From: Erpobdella octoculata
Lineage: Eukaryota > Annelida > Clitellata > Hirudinida > Erpobdellidae
DNA: 64,000 nucleotides
Reading direction: 5' to 3'
NCBI GenBank assembly: GCA_963978895.1
Contig: OZ022238.1
Span: 18,022,871-18,086,870, forward strand
The position numbers and the translations under genes are program-made. Every line of letters starts with the position of its first letter. The first letter of the stretch is position 1. The notes under the pieces are model-generated. The model had not been told where the DNA came from, ran no database searches, and worked only from the letters and a program-made list of their open reading frames with translations. Positions 57,093 through 64,000 of the stretch are shown piece by piece.

Positions 57093-58427
57093 ATGGCAAT
57101 TTCTATGCAGAAAGTTACTTCCAATTCAAAGAACGAAGAACCGATGGAGGAAAGAACGAATACTGTCGTGTTGGAAAACCTAAAACATGATGGAAACGTT
57201 TGGGAGACAGTGGGAAAAAAGAAAAAAAGAGTTCGAAGCGGAGAAATCACGGAGCAGCAAAGTGAACCAGCAAATAAACGCTTTCATGGAAATGCTGAAC
57301 AATCTCCACGTACGGAAGTTCCACAAACGTCTGAAGCAGCCATGATTCAGATTCAAATTATTGAGGCCAAAAAACTTGTCGACCCATTTAAAGTGCAAAA
57401 ATTCTTTGACACTTTATTTGGTCGAAAAGTAGAAATAAAAGCCCGAGGGTCCAGGTTAGGTGTGCTTGTCCTTTCGGCAAAAGAAAAAGAGAATGTTTTC
57501 TCTTTGTCCAAAATAGAAAACTACCCAGTTAAGGTATTCAAAACAAGACCCGAACCTGTTTCAAAGGTTGTCATTACAGGGGTTCCCCTGGAACTGACAA
57601 CCGAAGACATCAAGACATCGACCGGGAGTACAACTGCGTATCGAATTACGAAAAAAATAAAAGGAGTAGTGAGCACAACAACGGCTGTAATCCTTACATA
57701 CCCCAAAGGCGAAGCACCGGAAAGAGTTAGATTCGCCTACTTAGTTTTTCGTACACGCCCCTATGTACAAGAACCACTTCGTTGTTTCAAATGCAACGGT
57801 TTTGGTCACAAAGCAAAGGATTGCAGAAATGCAATTAAATGTCCACTTTGCACCAAAGATCATGGTTTCAAATCATGTCCTGAGAAGGAAAAAGACAAAA
57901 AAGAACGCCCTCGTGTATGCGCAAGCTGTGGAAAGAACGGACATTGCACAGGAAGTAAGACCTGTCCAAAATATGTTTTCTCTATGAAAGTCAATTCAGC
58001 TGTTGCGAAAGAAGGTATTTCCTATGCTGCTGCCTTGAAAAAGGTTGTGTCAAAAAAACCTTATACCAAGAAAAATACAGCACAGAAAAAGCCAGAACAG
58101 ATGTCCAAGGACACGCCAAAGAAGAGCGGTTCTGAAAAGAAAACGCCTGTCACACAAACTCCTAAAAAAAAAAAGCAAGCTATTGCTGAAAACAAGGAAG
58201 AAGAAAAGAAAGCATCAAAGGATGAAAAAATGACAGAAAAACGTGATGAACCAATGAGCATGCCAACGATACAGGGGCTTGTCGAGGAGATTCAGGAAAT
58301 AACAAAGGACATACCACAAATGCCCTTGGAAGCTGTAATGAAAGTCATTATAAAAATGTTCAATAACATCCTTAAATACAATGGCTTTCAGGCGTACCCT
58401 GGAGATATGAAGGTTTCCGAATCCTAA
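57093..58427 (+). CDS. LINE ORF1 (Gag-like, CCHC zinc knuckles)
   Basis: 444 residues, open. The N-terminal half is basic/acidic low-similarity; residues about 90-220 form a Gag-like domain (MIQIQIIEAKKLVDPFKVQK, RGSRLGVLVLS, VVITGVPLELT). Three zinc knuckles follow at about 230-290: CFKCNGFGHKAKDC, CPLCTKDHGFKSC and CASCGKNGHCTGSKTC. The tail is Lys/Glu-rich. This is the RNA-binding protein of Jockey/I-group elements. The ATG follows a short 5' UTR beginning near 57030. Surprisingly intact next to a broken ORF2. Confidence 0.88.
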   Translation: MAISMQKVTSNSKNEEPMEERTNTVVLENLKHDGNVWETVGKKKKRVRSGEITEQQSEPANKRFHGNAEQSPRTEVPQTSEAAMIQIQIIEAKKLVDPFKVQKFFDTLFGRKVEIKARGSRLGVLVLSAKEKENVFSLSKIENYPVKVFKTRPEPVSKVVITGVPLELTTEDIKTSTGSTTAYRITKKIKGVVSTTTAVILTYPKGEAPERVRFAYLVFRTRPYVQEPLRCFKCNGFGHKAKDCRNAIKCPLCTKDHGFKSCPEKEKDKKERPRVCASCGKNGHCTGSKTCPKYVFSMKVNSAVAKEGISYAAALKKVVSKKPYTKKNTAQKKPEQMSKDTPKKSGSEKKTPVTQTPKKKKQAIAENKEEEKKASKDEKMTEKRDEPMSMPTIQGLVEEIQEITKDIPQMPLEAVMKVIIKMFNNILKYNGFQAYPGDMKVSES

Positions 58428-58475
58428 AATTTGAATCCTCTAGAAAACGATATAAACCAGTTCAAAAAACCAAAC

Positions 58476-58912
58476 ATGGACAACAACATTACCATTTTAC
58501 AGTGGAACTGTCAAAGTATTCGTGCAAGAGTCAACGAACTAAATATTTTTATCGGAAAAATGGAGAAGGTTCCCGACATCATTGCCCTGCAGGAAACATG
58601 GCTGAAAGAGGGCAATAACTTCAGTATTTCAGGATATAATATTGTCAGGCTGGATAGAGGTCGCCATCAAGGAGGAGGGGTCGCAACACTCCTCCGAGAA
58701 GGCATCTCATACACCTCGCAAACCATAGAACAAAACGAATATGAGTCACTACTTGTGACTATTTCTTCTGAAAAGGGATCAAACATCACCATTATCAATG
58801 CATACGTTCCACCAAATGCCAATCATCAAACACTGCTAACTACACTGGAAAAGTCATTCAGATATACCAACTCAATTGTATTAGGTGACTTCAATGCATA
58901 CTCTGTTGTTTT
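58476..58912 (+). pseudogene. LINE ORF2 start (APE endonuclease), truncated
   Basis: The first in-frame ATG is at 58476, about 48 nt after the ORF1 stop; the reading is open from 58431. It shows ILQWNCQSI (Asn), IALQETWL (catalytic Glu), [28 protein letters not shown] and VLGDFNAYS (Asp/Asn). It then runs at about 58912 into the Helitron head (GATGAATGG). The missing continuation lies inverted at 56280-57010. Confidence 0.88.
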
Positions 58913-58967
58913 CGATCAGATGAATGGTGTAGCAATGCATAAAGGACAAATATATATACAAACATTC

Positions 58968-59582
<615 letters not shown>

Positions 59583-60097
59583 CTAGCGGGGTTACCCGGC
59601 GTTGCCCGGGGTTTTTAGAGGTTTTTCTAATGTTTGTCTCTCTCGCTCCCGTTCCCTTCTCCACTTTCCCGTTTTCGTAGCGTTCCCGGTCGCTTTTCCG
59701 CTCTCGGTCGTTTTCCAGCTCCCGGTCGCTTTCCCGCTCAGAAGTTTTGTTATCGATTTTCTCTCTTGCTCGCGTTTCCTTCCAAGCTTGCTCTCCCGAT
59801 TCCAGTCGCTTTCCGCGTTCCCGGTCGCTTTACAGTTCTCGGTCGCTTTCCCGTTCCCGGTCGCTTTCCCGTTCCCGGTCGATTTCCCGTTCCCGGTCGC
59901 TTTCCCGTTCCCGGTCGCTTTCCCGTTCCCGGTCGCTTTCCCGTTCCCGCTCACGCTTGCTCTCCCGTTCCCGGTCATGCTTGCTCTCCCATTCCCGGTC
60001 ACGGTTGCTCTCCCGTTCCCGTTCACGCTCATTTTCTCTTTTACATTCTTTCATAACTTCTGTTAGCCTATAAAACGTAAAATAGATTTGCTAAGAC
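59583..60097 (-). mobile_element. Minisatellite Helitron, left arm of an inverted pair
   Basis: The 3' end CTAG is at 59583-59586, preceded (minus strand) by the GGGCAACGCCGGG hairpin. 59640-60035 contains about 12 units of an 18-bp repeat (plus-strand form TTCCCGGTCGCTTTCCCG). At its inner side is AAAACGTAAAATAGATTTGC, as in the 10.7-kb remnant. Long ORFs on both strands here are repeat artefacts. Confidence 0.65.
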
Positions 60098-60464
60098 TAT
60101 ATATATATATGAATGTTTGTGGGTTAGTTTGTCTATTATAGAAACGGGAAAGCGACCCGGAACGGACAGCGAGCGGGAACGGAAAAGCAAGCGTGAGCGG
60201 GAATGGGAGAGCAAACGTGAGCGGGAACGGGACAGCGACCGGGAACGGGAAAACGACCGGGAGCGGGACAGCGGCCGGGAACGGGAAAACGACCGGGAGC
60301 GGGAAAGCGACCGGGAGCGGGAAAGCGACCGGCAGCGGGAAAACGACCGAAAACGGGAAAGCGAACAGGAGTGGGAAAGCAGGTGGGAAAAGAAATGGGA
60401 GAGAAAGAGACAAACATTAGAAAAACCTCTAAAAAACCTGGGCAACGCCGGGTATCTCCGCTAG
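60098..60464 (+). mobile_element. Compact minisatellite Helitron, right arm of the inverted pair
   Basis: Starts in TATATATATATGAATG, with GAATGTTTGTGGGTTAG as head. It has about 14 units of GCGACCGGGAACGGGAAA and ends CTGGGCAACGCCGGGTATCT plus CCGCTAG at 60464, followed by T. At about 367 bp it is the smallest complete-looking member. Confidence 0.65.
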
Positions 60465-60961
<497 letters not shown>

Positions 60962-62246
60962 CTAGCAGTGCCCGTAGCGGCTTCGCTCGCATGAAATTAG
61001 AGAATTTGAACCGTGCACATATAGTAGAGTACTGCACGGATCAATTTTTTAGGTCTCGGCTCGGCCCGTCGACAACTTGGCCCAGCCCGTTTCAAAAACC
61101 GAAATTCCTGGCCCGGCACGGCCCGTCTAATATGGGCCCGGCCCGTTTTTACAGGCCTAGAAGTTCTATATACTTGATGAAAAACTTCGGCCCGTCCCAC
61201 CTTGACTTCAGGTTTAGCCCGGCCCGTCTGAACACCCTAAAATTACTAAAATGTCTATATACTTGGTTAAAAATCTCGGCCCGTCCAACCTTGATTAAAG
61301 GTTTGGGCAGGGCCTTATGAAGACCCTAAAATAACGGCTTGGCCCGTCCGTCCGGTGAACTCATCAACTTTTAACCGGCACAAAACCTCAAAATACTAAT
61401 TTTCACATCCGTAGCACTTACAGTTTTTGAGTAGCAGTTATTTTAAAATCAAATAACCCTTTTTCCACTTCACATTTGAGGTCCTGGAAACCAAATTTTC
61501 AAAAAATGGTGAAACACGTATATCATTATTTTTAGAGTAGAAACTAAATACTAATTTTACTTTTGTAGCTTTTACAGTTTTTGAGTAGCAGTTACTTTAA
61601 AAACCAAGTAACCCTATTTTCCACCCCCCATTTGAGGTCCGGGAAACCAAATTTGTAAAAAATGGTGAAACACGTATATCTTTATTTTTAGAAAAGAAAC
61701 TAAATAATAATTTTTACATCTGTGGTATTTACTGTTTTTGAGTAGCAGTTACTATAAAAGACAATTAGCCCTATTTTCCACCCCAAATTTGAAGTCCTGG
61801 AAACCAAATTTTCAAAAAATGCTAAAACACGTATTTCATTATTTTTGGAGTAGAAACTAAATACTAATTTTTACTCCTGTAGCATTAACAGTTTTTGAGT
61901 AGAAGCTACTTTAAAAACCAAATAACCCAATTTTCCAACCCACATTTGAGGTCCGGGAAACTGAATTTTCAAAAAATGGTGAAACACGTATCTTTTTATT
62001 TTTTAAAAAGAATCTATATACCAAATTTCAGAAAAAAATTTTAGAAAAAATTTTTAGAAAAAAGTTTGTTTTCCAGTTTTTTCCCCTCAGGAGCAAAATT
62101 TTTAAAAATCCTTTCTTAGCGGATGTTTACGCTATAAAAGTAATAGAAGTTCCAAATTTCACGTTCCTAGGATGAGGCGTTTGAGCTCGGCGTTGATTAT
62201 GAGTCAGTCATCTGTCAGTCAGGACATGTTCTTTTATATATATAGA
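60962..62246 (-). mobile_element. Complete non-autonomous Helitron, 1285 bp
   Basis: On the minus strand it begins TCTATATATATAAAAGAACA and ends GCGAGCGAAGCCGCTACGGG, CACTGCTAG. The flanking bases are A (60961) and T (62247), the expected AT target. 5' TC and 3' CTAG are both present. It contains a GGCCCG-rich block (61060-61350) and four 156-bp tandem repeats. No Rep/helicase. The element sits in AT-repeat DNA. Confidence 0.85.
61400..62010. repeat. Four tandem repeats of about 156 bp
   Basis: Each unit contains TTTTTGAGTAGCAGTTACT-like text, ATTTGAGGTCCGGGAAACC-like text and GGTGAAACACGTAT. The last motif recurs near 61510, 61668, 61825 and 61979. Internal to the Helitron. Confidence 0.85.
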
Positions 62247-62287
62247 TATTTACATATATACATATACTTATATATATATATATATGT

Positions 62288-62357
<70 letters not shown>

Positions 62358-62652
62358 CTACATATATATATTTATATATATGTATATATGTAAATATAAA
62401 TATATGTATATAAATATATATATATATGTATATATATATACATATATGTATATATGTAAATATAAATAAATGTATTTATATATATATATATATATACATA
62501 TATGTATATATATATATGTACATATAAATATACATAAATATATATTTATGTGTATATATACATATACATCTATTTTTATATATACATATACAAATATATA
62601 TATGTATATATTTTTACATTATATACATATACATACATATTTATACATATAC

Positions 62653-62683
<31 letters not shown>

Positions 62684-62702
62684 CGTTTTTATGTACATAT
62701 AT

Positions 62703-62779
<77 letters not shown>

Positions 62780-62989
62780 CATAAATATGTATATATGTAT
62801 ATATATATATACATATATATATATACATATACATGTATATATATACATATATATGTATATATATATATATATATAAATATGTATATATGTGTATATATAT
62901 ATATACATATATTTATATATATACATATATAATTATTTATATATATGTATATATATTTACATATATATACATATATATATACATATTTA

Positions 62990-63060
<71 letters not shown>

Positions 63061-63062
63061 TC
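62247..63062. repeat. AT/ATAC/ATGT simple sequence
   Basis: About 800 bp of TA runs broken by TACATA and TGTATA. Tyr/Ile ORFs on both strands are artefacts. Confidence 0.95.
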
Positions 63063-63191
63063 TATGACTTCTTCAATCTATTTCCTAAACAGTAACATCA
63101 TAAACAAGCGGTGTTAAACTTATATCATAAGCATACATTGTCTGTTTGCAATTAATATAGTAGCCTAATAGCTAATATACCATAGGATATC

Positions 63192-63908
63192 ATGGATCAC
63201 TGCAAAGTTCTCGCTCTTACTTTAAACGAATTTAGGAAATCTGGAAAACTTTGCGACGCTGTTATTGAAGTTGCTGGTGGCAAAAAGGTCTTCCTACACA
63301 AAAACGTTCTAGATGCAACAACGCCTAATGGTTCGTCTATATTTAATTATGGCAATAACATAAAAATCCCTTCTCTTGATGGCAGAGTACTGGAAGCTGT
63401 TATTGAATTTATTTATACCGGTCAAATAACTGTTGACCAACATGACAATTACTTGCTAGATTTAATCTCTAAAAATTTTGAAGAAACAGCAATGCTGTTT
63501 GGCGTGCAAATGACTCAAAATATGTTTCAAACTGACCAATCAATTTCAAATCAAACGATTTTTGTTAATCCAAGTAAAAATATATCTGGTCAAAATGTTG
63601 TTTCTACGCAAGAACAAATCAACCACGTTCAAGCAGCAAATAAAATGCATCCAAAAGAATTGGCAAACCAGCTGAAAGAAAATGTAGAAAATAAAAACAA
63701 GGAAGATGACCTGGAAATCGTGGAAGAGAGCAATGTTTTAAGTCAAAACTTATACCAATGCAGTTTTTGCATCAAGTATTTTAAGAGCAAAAGCGATCTG
63801 AAAATTCATTGTTTTAGTGTTCATTCAGTGGAAGTTTCGAAAAACATTGATGGAATTAAACCAAAACAGGTCAGCGGCATTCAGCAGCCAATTTTACTGG
63901 ATGCGTAA
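63192..63908 (+). CDS. BTB/POZ protein with one C2H2 zinc finger
   Basis: 238 residues in one exon. Residues about 5-115 match a BTB/POZ domain: SGKLCDAVIEVAGGKKVFLH (D and H at the usual dimer-core places), then IPSLDGRVLEAVIEFIYTGQ and the closing helices. The linker (115-185) is polar. A single C2H2 finger is at 190-211 (C190-x2-C193-x12-H206-x4-H211), followed by a 27-residue tail. BTB domains dimerise and recruit partners; with a finger, such proteins are usually nuclear regulators, but one finger alone binds DNA weakly. The start is the first ATG after in-frame stops (ATATCATGG). Short for a BTB-ZF protein; a fuller gene could have further exons by splicing before the stop. Transposon-derived BTB genes are a less likely alternative. 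Confidence 0.85.
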   Translation: MDHCKVLALTLNEFRKSGKLCDAVIEVAGGKKVFLHKNVLDATTPNGSSIFNYGNNIKIPSLDGRVLEAVIEFIYTGQITVDQHDNYLLDLISKNFEETAMLFGVQMTQNMFQTDQSISNQTIFVNPSKNISGQNVVSTQEQINHVQAANKMHPKELANQLKENVENKNKEDDLEIVEESNVLSQNLYQCSFCIKYFKSKSDLKIHCFSVHSVEVSKNIDGIKPKQVSGIQQPILLDA

Positions 63909-64000
63909 AACGATGTAGCATCGTAATTAATACTTTCCTCTAGTTCATGTTCTTGTTCATGTTCTTTCATTTTGTACTTCGAGGCCACATGTCAGTTTGT
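63909..64000 (+). other. BTB gene 3' flank
   Basis: Contains a short repeated TGTTC(A/T)TGTTC stretch (63945-63966). No AATAAA seen before the window ends. Confidence 0.4.

Noticed and set aside
59592..60464. Long Pro/Phe/Arg or Gly/Asn ORFs on both strands
   Set aside because: An 18-bp repeat is divisible by three, so every frame without a stop stays open; no family features.

Overview
The window is nuclear DNA from an invertebrate metazoan. It is AT-rich, with genes split by GT-AG introns, a secreted-type von Willebrand factor A (VWA) protein, a BTB/POZ zinc-finger gene, and animal-type transposable elements: CR1, R2, Jockey/I and L2 non-LTR elements, Copia, Gypsy, Helitron, hAT, SINEs and TIR/MITE elements. 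I cannot name the species. Nothing looks prokaryotic, and I see no CRISPR array, operon or complete tRNA/rRNA gene.

Host genes. On the minus strand, from about 37.9 kb down to 7.85 kb, lies one gene (or a tight tandem set) with four VWA domains in series. Each domain is built from three exons (A: 241-247 or 235 nt; B: 301-304 nt; C: 82-88 nt) with invariant intron phases (1-2-0-1). Small phase-1 linker exons rich in Thr or Pro lie between domains. I derived the exon borders by hand from splice sites, and the phases agree at every junction. Exon B of the first domain carries a 189-bp SINE flanked by a 10-bp target duplication; removing one duplication copy plus the SINE gives exactly the 304-nt length of the intact exon B of domain 4. 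The second host gene is a single-exon BTB + C2H2 protein at 63.2-63.9 kb on the plus strand.

Transposable-element layout. 0-7 kb: a SINE, an intact R2-clade retrotransposon sandwiched between two long (CTA)n tracts, hAT remains and a decayed CR1 copy. 11.7-24.6 kb: a nested set inside one VWA intron. A Gypsy element has its 5' LTR split in its AT-rich part by a Helitron; the Helitron ORF is in turn split by a young Copia element with near-identical LTRs, an intact ORF and 5-bp TSD. 24.6-29 kb: SINEs, fragments of another LINE, and a piece of an LTR. 34.4-34.8 kb: a 301-bp SINE with 13-bp TSD whose head resembles the 5' part of U4 snRNA. 38.4-38.9 kb: a MITE with a perfect 26-bp TIR. 40-48 kb: mostly empty, with a CT-rich tract, a SINE, a transposon-gene fragment and an L2 tail. 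48.6-52.6 kb: a CR1 element with intact ORF2, degraded ORF1 and a (TTATG)n tail. 55-62.3 kb: a cluster of Helitron-like elements in AT repeats that share a GC-rich 18-bp minisatellite; one contains a Jockey/I-type retrotransposon with its 5' half inverted. 62.2-63.1 kb: AT/ATAC simple sequence.

The VWA protein is probably extracellular and the BTB protein nuclear; nothing suggests they act together. Most of the window is transposon biology, and its main value is the readable insertion history.
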